Shown here one piece after another: positions 27,063 through 36,192 of a stretch of DNA of 64,000 bases (positions are counted from its first letter, which is position 1; every line of letters begins with the position of its first letter). Location of the stretch: the NCBI GenBank assembly GCA_965247815.1, contig CBDFHW010000009.1, positions 124,001 through 188,000 of the forward strand, written 5' to 3'. The position numbers were made by a program, and so were the translations under genes. Source of the stretch: CBDAQA01 sp965247815 (GTDB lineage Bacteria; Planctomycetota; Phycisphaerae; Tepidisphaerales; Tepidisphaeraceae). The notes beneath the pieces were generated by a model. That model saw nothing but the letters and a program-made list of their open reading frames with translations. It did not search any database and had not been told where the DNA came from.

Positions 27063-28359
27063 TTAGAACGGAAGCGGTTTTTCCAATAGATGGAATCGGA
27101 GCATTGTGAGGGCCATCTTGGCAGCGCGATCGCGGACCATTTCCCGGTCGCCGGTTAAATTGAAAGTTCGTTTTCTGCACGACCGACGCCTGCTTGTCGG
27201 TGGGGTCTGCCCACGCGAGCGCGATACACACAGTGCCGACGGGTTTGGTGGGACCGCCGCCGTCAGGGCCGGCAATCCCGCTGATCGCGAGCGCGAAGCT
27301 GGCCTTGGACAACCGGCGGGCATTTCGGGCCATCGCCTCGACGACGTTTTCGCTGACCGCGCCATACACGTTGATGATTTCGGTCGAAACCCCGAGCCGT
27401 TTCGTATTTGGCGAGATTCGAATACGTTACCCAGCCTTGATTAAAGAACCGGCTGGAGCCGGGGACGTCTGTCAGCATTTTGGCAAGCAGCCCTCCGGTG
27501 CAGCTCTCGGCGGTGGTCACCGTCAGCTTGCCGTCGGTGGCCGTCATCAAACCGGCGACAATCTCGGGCAGCGTCTGCAGGTCCTGGGCCGAACACCAGA
27601 TCGCCCAGCGCCGCCTTGCACGCGGCGGTCGTCTGCTCGATCTGCTCGGTGGCTTCTTTCAACGACGGGAACCGCGCGTTGAGTCTCAGTGAGACGATCC
27701 CGTTGGCGACCGTGGGTGCCGACCGACGGATTACGCCGACGGTTCATCAGGTCACCGAGTTTCTCGGCCACGGCGCTCTCGCCGACGCCGAACGTGTGAA
27801 GGATGCGCGAGAGAATGACCGCCCCGCCGCCGGTCGTAAGAACGTGCGGGAACACGTCCCGAAGGCACATTGCCTTCATCTCTTTAGGAACGCCCGGCAC
27901 GACGAAAACTTCGCAGGCCCGGCCGACGCCGGTCTTCAGCGTCGCGCGGATGCCCGCGGCCGTGCCGGCTGTGTTGTCGATCATCGTCGCGCCAACGGGA
28001 ATGCGGGCTTGGATCGCGTTCATGGCCGGCATCGTGCTGCCACGTCGCGACCAGAATTCGTGCAGGTGATCTAGCCAGGACTGGTTCAGTTCCAGTTCGA
28101 CCCCAAGCACAGACGCCAACGCCTGGCGGGTCAGGTCGTCTTCGGTCGGGCCGATTCCGCCGGAGATGATCAGGAAATCGGCCCGTGCGGCACAGTCGCG
28201 GATGCCCGCTTCGATCGCCGATTGATCGTCCGGCACGGTCGCGTGGCCCGCGATGTCGCAGCCGGCGGCCGCCAATTGCTGGCTGATCCACGCCGAGTTT
28301 GTGTCGACCGTCTGACCGAGAACCAGTTCGTCACCGACGGAAAGGATAATGGATTTCAT
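27063..28359 (-). pseudogene. cinA: CinA-family protein (competence/damage-inducible, NMN amidase), four frameshifts
   Basis: The first 210 codons (from ATG 28357-28359) are intact MoCF-biosynthesis/CinA N-terminal domain: SIILSVGDELVLGQTVDTNS, LIISGGIGPTEDDLTRQAL, FVVPGVPKEMKAM. Similarity then hops frame near 27717, 27592, 27405 and 27165. Every segment still carries conserved residues: SLKEATEQIEQTTAACKAAL, TVTTAESCTGGLLAKML with the amidase Ser, SGIAGPDGGGPTKPVGTV, and GDREMVRDRAAKMAL at the end. The C-terminal domain deamidates nicotinamide mononucleotide. Four indels with all motifs kept in 560 bases is unusual decay and may reflect poor consensus sequence. Confidence 0.85.
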
Positions 28360-28429
28360 AAAAGGCTGAATATAAACAGGCGAACGCGACCGAACGAACG
28401 GGGAAGTGTATCCGAAGCTCGCCCGGGGT

Positions 28430-30772
28430 TCAGCGATCGGCGCGCGGGGCGGGCGTTAATGTTTGTGAAAGTCGGGTGATCACGGTGGTCAACCGTCGAC
28501 GCTGGCCGTCGTCGATTTCGGACTCGCCGTACCGAATTTTATAGAACAGCTGAGTGAGCCGGCGGATGGTGTTGTAAGCGTCGCCCGGCAGGAACGACAA
28601 CGAAGAGCTGAACTCCATCGGCGTCAGGTGCTGGGGCCGAACGATTTTATTTCTCTCGAGCAGTAGAATCAGGTCGTCGTAGAACCCGAGCTGGCGGACG
28701 AGCTTTGCCTGGTCGGACAACGGGAGATCCTTGATGCCGATCCGCCTGGCCCGACGCCGCAGCTTCAGCCGTTCGAAAAAGAAGTAACCGAAAGCGCCGA
28801 GAATCCCGAGCGAGAGCACGACGACCATGATCACGACCAGGGGTCCGACGACTTCCAACGACAGCCAGTTCCCGATCTTATCGAACGCGTCTTTGATCCC
28901 TGAAAAGTGGTTCGCGCTCTGCGCCGCCGTCGAGTTCAGCTTCGAATCCATGGCCTGAATCAGATTCTCGCGGTTGTCGGCGTTGTACGCGATGACCGAG
29001 TTCTGCCAGGTGTATTCCATAAAATCGAAAAAGTGCTTGGTCTTCTGCCAGGCGCTTTCCATCCGCGCCGACGTCTCGTTCCCACTGGTCGGGTCGAACG
29101 TTTTCCAGCCGTCGGTGGTCAGCACCTCGACCCACGCGTGCGCCTGCGACTGGCGGAGCGTGTAGAAGTGCCCGAAGTCGTTGTAGTCGTCACATTTGAA
29201 CCCCACCACGAGCCGGGCGTTCATCCCCAGGCTCTGGCACATCAGCGTCATTGCGCCGGCGAAATATTCGCAATGGCCCCGCTTGAAGTCGTACAGAAAT
29301 GCGACCATCGGGTCGCGGCCGGCGGTCTGCTTGGCGTCGGTCAGGTCCAGCGTGTAGCTGAAATTGTGTTGAAGATATCCCTCGATCCGTCGGGCGATTT
29401 GTTCGTCGAACGGGCTGGTATAAAACAGACCCTTGTCAGGCCGGCCGGCGACAAGGGCGTCCCGGCTGGCAACCAGATCGCCGGCCACTTCGGGCTTGCG
29501 AACAAATTGGCCGATCAACGGGTCGATGTTAGATTGGGCGTGCGACGGCGGCGTTTCGCTGCCCAGCGTATTCGTGGTCTCCACCACGTACTTGATCGGC
29601 GCGGTCACCGGGTCGAATGACCGGAGCGTCTGGTCGGACGTGAAATACAACGGCAGCAATCGCCGCATATTTCCGCTGTCCTGGACCTTGAACGAGACCA
29701 ACCCGGGGAGCGAAAACAGCGCGGTAGTCCCGGTCGGATTCAGGGTGATTTCCTGTCGATAAATCTTGTCCGACCACGATACGCCCGACGCCTCGTTCCG
29801 CGTGTTCTCCCGAGCCAGTTCGTGTGGAATGTACCCGCCGTTGTTGTCCGGCGTCATCGCGTTCTCGCGGCCGCGGTGTTCCTCCCACCGAAGCGGCAGG
29901 TGCGCCCATTGGTACGCCGCCTGATTATTACTGGTGTCGTTCCCGTTGTAATAATCATGAGTCATCCCGCGGAGCATCAGCGTGCCGGGCAGTGACAACG
30001 GCTGGTCGTTCAGCGAGATCTTGATCGTCCCCATCGCTTCATCGTTCTGCGTGATTCGCGCGACCGTGTTGAAGCTGACCTGTTCGCTGAAACCAGTCTG
30101 TGTGTCGGCCGCACGCCACTGAAATTGACCGAACATTCCCGCGCCGGTGCCCCGCGGAAACAGCAGGAAGGTCAATACCGCCCCGACCAGCGCGTACACC
30201 GCGACCAGCCCCGTCAACCGTCGCATCGACTTGGCTAAAAACGTCTGGTCGTGCTTAAGTGCCGCATCGCCCCAGTGCTCGCTGGTCGGCGACAACGCGG
30301 ATTTCGCCTGATCGGTTTCGACCTTGAGGTGGAACAGCAGGCAGCAGTACAGCGACAGGAAAAGATACGCGATAAACAGGATTCCGAAGACCAGGCTGCC
30401 GGTGCTGATCGCGGCGGCGACCATCAGCAGCAGGCTCAGAACCAGCAGCTGCGCGTAGTCGCGATTCGCGCGTTGCTCCCAGACCTTGACCACCTGCAGC
30501 AGCACCAAAAACTGCCCGACGGCAAGGATCGGGCTGCCCTCGTGGTTTCGCACCAGCAGGACCGCGTATGCGGCGAACAGCAACGTGATCGCATTGGCCA
30601 GCAGTCTCGGGATCGGCTTGAACTGCCTCTGCTTGATCAGCCAGGCGTTCGTGAGGATGAACGCGATCGCGATCACCCAAAGCCCCGCCGACTCCGACGC
30701 CATCGCGTACCCGGTCATCCCCATCAGGATCACCAAGTACAGCGCGGGTCGAAATTGTTTGATGTCGTACAT
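28430..30772 (-). CDS. Transglutaminase-domain membrane protein (TgpA-like)
   Basis: The 780-residue protein has about six N-terminal membrane helices (DUF3488/TgpA type), an exported middle region, a transglutaminase core and one more helix (VVGPLVVIMVVVLSLGILGAF) before a cytoplasmic DUF4129-like tail. The catalytic triad is visible as GHCEYFAGAM (Cys near residue 499), SQAHAWVEVL (His) and KTFDPTSG (Asp). Such proteins occur with MoxR ATPases and DUF58 proteins, as here. TgpA of Pseudomonas is essential, with an unknown substrate. The gene is last in the operon; 43 bases separate it from the DUF58 gene upstream. Confidence 0.92.
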   Translation of the reverse strand: MYDIKQFRPALYLVILMGMTGYAMASESAGLWVIAIAFILTNAWLIKQRQFKPIPRLLANAITLLFAAYAVLLVRNHEGSPILAVGQFLVLLQVVKVWEQRANRDYAQLLVLSLLLMVAAAISTGSLVFGILFIAYLFLSLYCCLLFHLKVETDQAKSALSPTSEHWGDAALKHDQTFLAKSMRRLTGLVAVYALVGAVLTFLLFPRGTGAGMFGQFQWRAADTQTGFSEQVSFNTVARITQNDEAMGTIKISLNDQPLSLPGTLMLRGMTHDYYNGNDTSNNQAAYQWAHLPLRWEEHRGRENAMTPDNNGGYIPHELARENTRNEASGVSWSDKIYRQEITLNPTGTTALFSLPGLVSFKVQDSGNMRRLLPLYFTSDQTLRSFDPVTAPIKYVVETTNTLGSETPPSHAQSNIDPLIGQFVRKPEVAGDLVASRDALVAGRPDKGLFYTSPFDEQIARRIEGYLQHNFSYTLDLTDAKQTAGRDPMVAFLYDFKRGHCEYFAGAMTLMCQSLGMNARLVVGFKCDDYNDFGHFYTLRQSQAHAWVEVLTTDGWKTFDPTSGNETSARMESAWQKTKHFFDFMEYTWQNSVIAYNADNRENLIQAMDSKLNSTAAQSANHFSGIKDAFDKIGNWLSLEVVGPLVVIMVVVLSLGILGAFGYFFFERLKLRRRARRIGIKDLPLSDQAKLVRQLGFYDDLILLLERNKIVRPQHLTPMEFSSSLSFLPGDAYNTIRRLTQLFYKIRYGESEIDDGQRRRLTTVITRLSQTLTPAPRADR

Positions 30773-30815
30773 GGCTGACCGTTAATGCGATTCGCCGGTG
30801 AACTCGGAAACGCGA

Positions 30816-32054
30816 TTATTCTTTGATGCCGGTCTCCTGATCGGGCGGGCCACACCGGTCGAAACGGACGTCCGGGCCGAACTTGAACCATCCGTCCGCC
30901 ACCGGGTTGGTCGCCGAGATGATGACCATCCCGCCGCGAAGTTTCTCGTTCAATCCCAGCTCGACCCCTTTGCCCGTGATCAGCACGAGCGTGGTCCCCT
31001 GCTCCATCAGTTCCGCACAGCTTTCGAGCAGCGCCTGGGCGTCTTTTTCCTGATTTAATGGTAGGCGTGCTAACAGCGTCATGACGTCCCGGCGGTGCCG
31101 CTTACCGCGGGTCGGGGCAATTCCATTCCAGCCGTTGCTCCACGCCTGGACCCCGACGCTGAGCCCCTGTTCCAGAGAATAAGTCGCCAGCGAACCGGCC
31201 ATCGCGATCGCTTTTTCGACCGCCGAATGCTCAACCCGGGTTCGGTTGGTGATGTGGGTGTCGACCAGCAGCAACAGCCTGGGTGGCGCGACCTGGGTCA
31301 TCTCCTTGGAGATCAGCACGCCGGTCCGCGCGCTGCCGCGCCAATAAATCAGGCGGGGATTTTCCCCGCGTCTGTATTCCTTGAGTCCGTACAGCTCGTC
31401 GGCTCCCCCGCGCTTGGGACGCATCGTCGGACCCGTTTTCTCGGCAGGCTGGCACGTCGCCAGCACGCCGGGGTCGACCTTCGCGACGGCGGGAAACACC
31501 ACCAGCGTGTCGGGGTGCTGCCGCTCGATCGCCCGTTTAATAAAACCGAATGGAAAACTGGTACTGATCTGGAACCGGTTCATCGCGTGGATGCCCCGCC
31601 GCTTGGGGAGCAGTTCCACGGGGACCGACGCGTCCATCTTTGCCGCGGCGTGCAGCAGATAGCACTGCGGTTGGCGAATAAATCCCTCGACCCCGTCGAG
31701 CTCGGCCAGACAGACCGAAAACGTCGGCCAGAACTTTTTCCCGTTGTAGAAATGGTACGTGACGATCAGCGGTTCCCCGACCACGCCGGCCTCGGGCAGG
31801 TCGCGGGTGATTCGCACCTTTCGCAGCACAATCAGACTGATCTGCCCGCTCACGATCAGGATCCCGATCATCAACCCGAACACGCCGAACAGCAGGCTCG
31901 CCTGGGTGTTGATGGCCGCGAGACCCATGAACAGCATCATCGCGCAGTAAATCAGCCCGGTCATCGAAAAATCGCGCGACGGCCTCCGCCGGGTCGGGGT
32001 ACGTGCCAGGCCGGCTTCCACCGCCTGACGATTGAAGTAGTTTATCGAAGTCAT
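30816..32054 (-). CDS. DUF58 domain-containing protein
   Basis: The preferred ATG at 32054 follows GGAG with 8 bases spacing and gives 412 residues; a GTG at 32105 overlapping the moxR-like stop is the alternative. Two membrane helices (GLIYCAMMLFMGLAAIN and LFGVFGLMIGILIVSG) precede the DUF58 signature, visible as ELYGLKEYRRGENPRLIYWRGSARTGVLISKEM. A degenerate VWA fold follows (PRLLLLVDTHI). DUF58 proteins are standard partners of MoxR ATPases and transglutaminase proteins, and all three genes are adjacent here. The function is not established; a membrane-linked chaperone or metal-insertion role is often proposed. Confidence 0.9.
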   Translation of the reverse strand: MTSINYFNRQAVEAGLARTPTRRRPSRDFSMTGLIYCAMMLFMGLAAINTQASLLFGVFGLMIGILIVSGQISLIVLRKVRITRDLPEAGVVGEPLIVTYHFYNGKKFWPTFSVCLAELDGVEGFIRQPQCYLLHAAAKMDASVPVELLPKRRGIHAMNRFQISTSFPFGFIKRAIERQHPDTLVVFPAVAKVDPGVLATCQPAEKTGPTMRPKRGGADELYGLKEYRRGENPRLIYWRGSARTGVLISKEMTQVAPPRLLLLVDTHITNRTRVEHSAVEKAIAMAGSLATYSLEQGLSVGVQAWSNGWNGIAPTRGKRHRRDVMTLLARLPLNQEKDAQALLESCAELMEQGTTLVLITGKGVELGLNEKLRGGMVIISATNPVADGWFKFGPDVRFDRCGPPDQETGIKE

Positions 32055-32101
32055 CTGCTGAGCTCCGAAGGGCACCCCGTGTCTCTCGCGTTCACCTCGG
32101 C

Positions 32102-33034
32102 TCACCTCGGCGCGTGGACTTTATCCAGCAGCGCCTGCAGCACGCGCACCGTGGCATTATTGTCACCGTTGTGCAGATAAGTCTTGCTGACCACGCGGTG
32201 CCCGCACACGGGAATGAAAAGTGATTTTACGTCGTCGGGGGTCACATAGTCCCGGTCGGCCAGCACCGCCGCCGCTTGCGCCCCCTGGGTCAACGCGAGT
32301 GCCCCGCGGGGTGAAACACCCAGGTGCAGATCGTCGCTGTGCCGGGTCGCGTCGACCAGGTCCAGAATGTAATCCACGACCGCCGGGTCCATCTTGACGT
32401 TCGGCACCTGGTCCTGCATTTCGATCACTTCGTCGCCTGTCATGACAGGCTTCAGTTCGTCCAGCGCGTTCCGCCCGGGCCGGGTGGTCAGGATGCGGTG
32501 CTCGCTGGCGCGCTCGGGGTATCCCAGCGCGATCTTGACGATGAACCGGTCGAGCTGGTTTTCGGGCAGGTAATAAGTCCCCTCGAACTCGAACGGGTTC
32601 TGGGTCGCCACGAGCATGAACGGGCGCGCAAGTTTGCGGGTCTCGTTCTCGATACTGACTGTTTCTTCTGCCATCGCTTCGAGAAGCGCCGACTGCGTCC
32701 GCGGGGTCGTGCGGTTGATCTCGTCGGCCAGGACGATGTTGGCAAAAATCGGCCCCGGTTTGAAGTCGAACGTGCGGGTCGAGCTGTCGTAAATCGAAAC
32801 CCCGAGCACGTCACTGGGCATCAGGTCCGGCGTCAGCTGGATACGGCTGAACTTGCAGTCAATACTCCGCGCGAGGCTGCGGGCGAGCACTGTTTTACCG
32901 ACCCCCGGCACGTCTTCGATCAGCACGTGCCCCCGCGCGAGCAATCCGATCAGCAGTAGATCAACAGCCTTGGCCGGTCCGAGGTAGACAGTTCGAATGT
33001 TGCTTCGGAGCCGTTCGAGACGTTGATAAACCAC
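32102..33034 (-). CDS. MoxR family AAA ATPase
   Basis: The 310-residue protein starts at GTG 33034, with AGGTGA six bases upstream. It has Walker A VPGVGKTVLARSLA, Walker B IVLADEINRTTPRTQSAL, sensor 1 FMLVATQNPFEFEGTYYLPE and the MoxR lid region (VSPRGALALTQGAQ). MoxR ATPases act as chaperones that activate or mature partners, usually VWA proteins. This is the first gene of a three-gene operon with DUF58 and transglutaminase-type genes. A VWA-domain protein elsewhere in the window (5977-8268) could be a client, but that is speculation. Confidence 0.94.
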   Translation of the reverse strand: MVYQRLERLRSNIRTVYLGPAKAVDLLLIGLLARGHVLIEDVPGVGKTVLARSLARSIDCKFSRIQLTPDLMPSDVLGVSIYDSSTRTFDFKPGPIFANIVLADEINRTTPRTQSALLEAMAEETVSIENETRKLARPFMLVATQNPFEFEGTYYLPENQLDRFIVKIALGYPERASEHRILTTRPGRNALDELKPVMTGDEVIEMQDQVPNVKMDPAVVDYILDLVDATRHSDDLHLGVSPRGALALTQGAQAAAVLADRDYVTPDDVKSLFIPVCGHRVVSKTYLHNGDNNATVRVLQALLDKVHAPR

Positions 33035-33288
33035 GCTTCACCTGGGAATCAGACTGAAACCGCCATAGCGCCCGCGGCGTCATCTTAGCACTGCCGGCGA
33101 CGTTGTACACGTGCTAACTCCCGATCGGCACGCCGGTTTCGTGATTGCCCCCGTACGCCGGCAAGTCGTGCCGGACGGCGTGCGATCGCCGGTCGCGAAC
33201 GGTGATCAAATTTGACAGTTGACCGCCGTCGCACGCATTATTTTCGAAGCCCGCACCCGCGGGTTTCACGTCCCGGTACGAGGCAAAT

Positions 33289-35232
33289 ATGCATTTCTGG
33301 TCGAGTTCCCTCCGAAAACTAAATTCATCCGAACAGCTTCCGTCGAACATTGCCGCGATCGAACCGGTCGAACCCCGCGCGTATTTCAGCGTCAGTTTCG
33401 CGGCACCCAAACCGCTCGCGGGGGCACTGAACGGCGCGACCCTTGCCGACGTGGTCGCAGGGGACTTCGGCACCGGCAGCACCGACGTTGCCGCGTTGGT
33501 CGCCGGCAACGGCAATGCCGCGGGCAACGTGCAGGTTTTCGTTAACAACGGGACCGCGAACTTCAAACTGTCTCAGACCCTGGTGACCGGGTCCGGCTCG
33601 GGTTGGCTGCAGGCGGTCGATCTGTTTAAGACCGGCACGCTAGATCTAATCGTGTCCAACGCCGGCGACGGGACGCTCGACATTTTCAGCGGGAACGGCG
33701 ACGGCACCTTCGCGACCACGCCGGTGGTCGTAACCTTCGGCCCGCAGGAAACCTTCAGCGGCAAAAGCGTCTTCGACGACCCGTTTCGCGTGGCCGCCCT
33801 GCAAGGCGAGTCGCTCCCGAACAGCATCGTCGTCGCCGACCAGTACGGCGCGGACGTCGTCGTCCTGCAACTCGACGACGCCCGGCAGTTGAACGTCGTG
33901 CAGACGATCCCGATCCAACTCGGCGATTTCGTCCTGTCCGACGCCACCGGCGACGGCTTGCCGGACATCGTGCAATCGACCGCGTCCGATATCGGCGTGC
34001 TCCCCAATCAGGGGGGGGGTTTCGCGACGGCAATCACGGCGAGCTTTTCATTGAATTTGCCCGCAGGGTATGCCGCGGGTCCGACGGCACTCACCGCCGG
34101 CGACTTCAACGGCGACGGCCTGACCGATCTGGCGGTCACCGCTCAACCGAACCAGTCGCTGCTCGACGCCGATCCCACAACGCCGGGAAAAATCAGCGTG
34201 GTTCTCGCGCTCGACACCGGGGGATTCGCACCGGCGGTTCTTTCCAACGACCCCGCCGCCGCGGTCACCGCAACCTCGGCCGACTTCGACGCCGACGGCA
34301 AGGTCGATCTGCTCACCCTGTCGAACAGCTCCGGCGACGTCCTGCTGGGGAACGGGGACGGGACTTTTGCCGATCAGAAGCTGGCGCTCAAGACCGGCAG
34401 TTCTGAGCAAGCGGCGGCCGGATATTTCAACGGCGCTGCTGTCGATTTCATCACGACCAACCGCAAATCCGCCCTGGCGATCTATTCGAACAAAACCAAG
34501 TCAGGGCCGACCGCGTCCGCGGAGTTATCCCCGGCGATTTCCAAAACGACGCTGGGCGTCAAGCTCGTCGCCACGCCGAACACGCACGGCACGGTCGCAG
34601 TCGCACTGACCAACACCGACACCAATATCAGCAGCGGCCCGGTCACCACGGCGGTTTATCTTGCGCTGAATGGTTTGTTCGACGACAGCTCCGTCAAAAT
34701 CGGATCGGTCGACCGGAAGCTCGTCATCAATCCCGGCAAAACCAGGCTGGTGAATGTGCCGGTAAAGCTGCCTGCCGGGCTGGGCGGGGCTTACACGTTG
34801 ATCAGCGTCGTGACCAACGCCGGGGGGACTGTCGCGAACCAATCGGGCTCAACCGTCGAGATTGACCCGCCGGTGGTTTCTTTCTCGGCGACCTTTTCGA
34901 AAATTACCCTGCCGGCCGGTGTCGTCGGCGGACAGCGGACGACCGCTTATTCGCTGCTCGACCTGTCGAACACGGGCAACGTGCCCTCGAGGACTTCGGC
35001 GAACTTGTCGCTGTATCTTTCCCCGACCGGTTCGGTCGACGGAGCGATTCTGATCCGAACGCTGCCGCTCAATCTGATGATTAAGCCCGGCGCGTCGAAG
35101 GTCGTCCGGGCCCCGCTGAAAGCCCTGCCGGTCACGCCGGCCGGCACTTATTTTCTGGTCGCATCGCTCGTCGACGCGACATCGACGCTGGCCACGGTCG
35201 TATCGACTGACACGTTCAGCCTGACAGGGTGA
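33289..35232 (+). CDS. FG-GAP/VCBS-repeat exported protein
   Basis: This 647-residue protein has several FG-GAP/VCBS-like repeats between residues 45 and 400, each with a DxNxDG-type calcium loop (DATGDGLPDI, DFNGDGLTDLAV, DFDADGKVDLLT, GNGDGTF). The last 250 residues look like two or three immunoglobulin-like beta-sandwich domains (CARDB type: VNVPVKLPAGLGGAYTLISV). The N terminus has IEPVEPRAYFSVSF at about residues 24-37, a variant of the planctomycete export motif usually written LEPRxLLS. These features suggest a surface or secreted adhesion-like protein. It diverges from the MoxR operon. Nothing visible defines its ligand. Confidence 0.83.
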   Translation: MHFWSSSLRKLNSSEQLPSNIAAIEPVEPRAYFSVSFAAPKPLAGALNGATLADVVAGDFGTGSTDVAALVAGNGNAAGNVQVFVNNGTANFKLSQTLVTGSGSGWLQAVDLFKTGTLDLIVSNAGDGTLDIFSGNGDGTFATTPVVVTFGPQETFSGKSVFDDPFRVAALQGESLPNSIVVADQYGADVVVLQLDDARQLNVVQTIPIQLGDFVLSDATGDGLPDIVQSTASDIGVLPNQGGGFATAITASFSLNLPAGYAAGPTALTAGDFNGDGLTDLAVTAQPNQSLLDADPTTPGKISVVLALDTGGFAPAVLSNDPAAAVTATSADFDADGKVDLLTLSNSSGDVLLGNGDGTFADQKLALKTGSSEQAAAGYFNGAAVDFITTNRKSALAIYSNKTKSGPTASAELSPAISKTTLGVKLVATPNTHGTVAVALTNTDTNISSGPVTTAVYLALNGLFDDSSVKIGSVDRKLVINPGKTRLVNVPVKLPAGLGGAYTLISVVTNAGGTVANQSGSTVEIDPPVVSFSATFSKITLPAGVVGGQRTTAYSLLDLSNTGNVPSRTSANLSLYLSPTGSVDGAILIRTLPLNLMIKPGASKVVRAPLKALPVTPAGTYFLVASLVDATSTLATVVSTDTFSLTG

Positions 35233-35492
35233 ACGATCTGCGAGCCCAGTCTTGGCTCATACGGGTCCCAATTCATTCGTGCGCGCCAAGCCGATCATGG
35301 TCTGGGTCGGGAAGAGATTTCGACGAGGTCGCCCAGCGCGCATGATTTGTGGAAAGCGCACGATCCCCGTTCTAGCCGTCGCCCCCGCAGGGGCACGAGT
35401 CGGCGTGATCCCGGGCCGAAAGCGCCCCGTCGGGGCAGCCGCTAAACAGGGCGACTAGATATCGCCGAGCGCACAGTATTATCGAAAAAGTA

Positions 35493-36092
35493 TCAGGTGA
35501 GATTCAGGAATTCGCGGATGTGCTGGTCCCAGACTTTCTGAGCCTGCGGGTCGGATAATGGCAACCGCAACTCGTTAATCACCTTCGTGCCGAGCCCGAT
35601 CGCTTCACGCCAGCAGTCGGCGCAGGTGTTCTCGAAAACCTGTTGCCCGAAGGCGTTTCGAAACGGCGGCTTGGGCAGCTGCTTGGCGACCCGACCGCAC
35701 CGTTTGCACAGCACTTCCCCTTCGCCCGCGGCGACCATCTCCTGCTTGTTGTTGATCAGGTCGGGGACCGCCGCCCCGGCGTCCTTCAACAGTTGGATCA
35801 TTTCGTTCCGCGGCATCAGTTCACCGCGGGCGTCGGCAGTCTTCACGCCCTGCGTCCAGACCTCAATGGCCTCGGGCGACTTGCCCTGCTTCTGGAGCGC
35901 CGAACCGATTAACTGATAAGCTTTGCTGATGTTCGGATTCAGCTCGACCACGCGACGCAGCGATTTCTCCGCGGCGACGAAATCTCCGGCCGAAAAAAGC
36001 TCGCGACCGAGCGAAAAATGTCCGATTTCATTGCTCGGATCGGCCTCGGCCATTTTCCGAAACTGCTCGATCCGATCGCCGTTGTCCGCCAT
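35493..36092 (-). CDS. TPR domain fused to a YggX-like (Fe(II)-trafficking) domain
   Basis: The 199-residue protein starts at ATG 36092 after AAAGGAG. Residues 7-90 form two tetratricopeptide repeats (NEIGHFSLGRELFSAGDFVAA, KAYQLIGSALQKQGKSPEAI). Residues 126-199 match the YggX/iron-traffic family, with a CKRC pair (Cys129, Cys132), FGQQVFENTCADCWREA (Cys157, Cys160) and INELRLPLSDPQAQKVWDQ. Classical YggX is a 90-residue cytoplasmic protein that protects Fe-S clusters and may handle iron; it has no TPR and no paired CxxC. The four cysteines suggest a zinc or iron site. Function by fusion is inferred. Confidence 0.85.
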   Translation of the reverse strand: MADNGDRIEQFRKMAEADPSNEIGHFSLGRELFSAGDFVAAEKSLRRVVELNPNISKAYQLIGSALQKQGKSPEAIEVWTQGVKTADARGELMPRNEMIQLLKDAGAAVPDLINNKQEMVAAGEGEVLCKRCGRVAKQLPKPPFRNAFGQQVFENTCADCWREAIGLGTKVINELRLPLSDPQAQKVWDQHIREFLNLT

Positions 36093-36192
36093 GAAAAGGC
36101 TCCTTTATCAAATGCCGGTTCGATTATAGTCCATCGCGACGGTGATCCACAGTTTCGCGGCACACCCGGTCGTCGCACGACGCGGTCATCAC

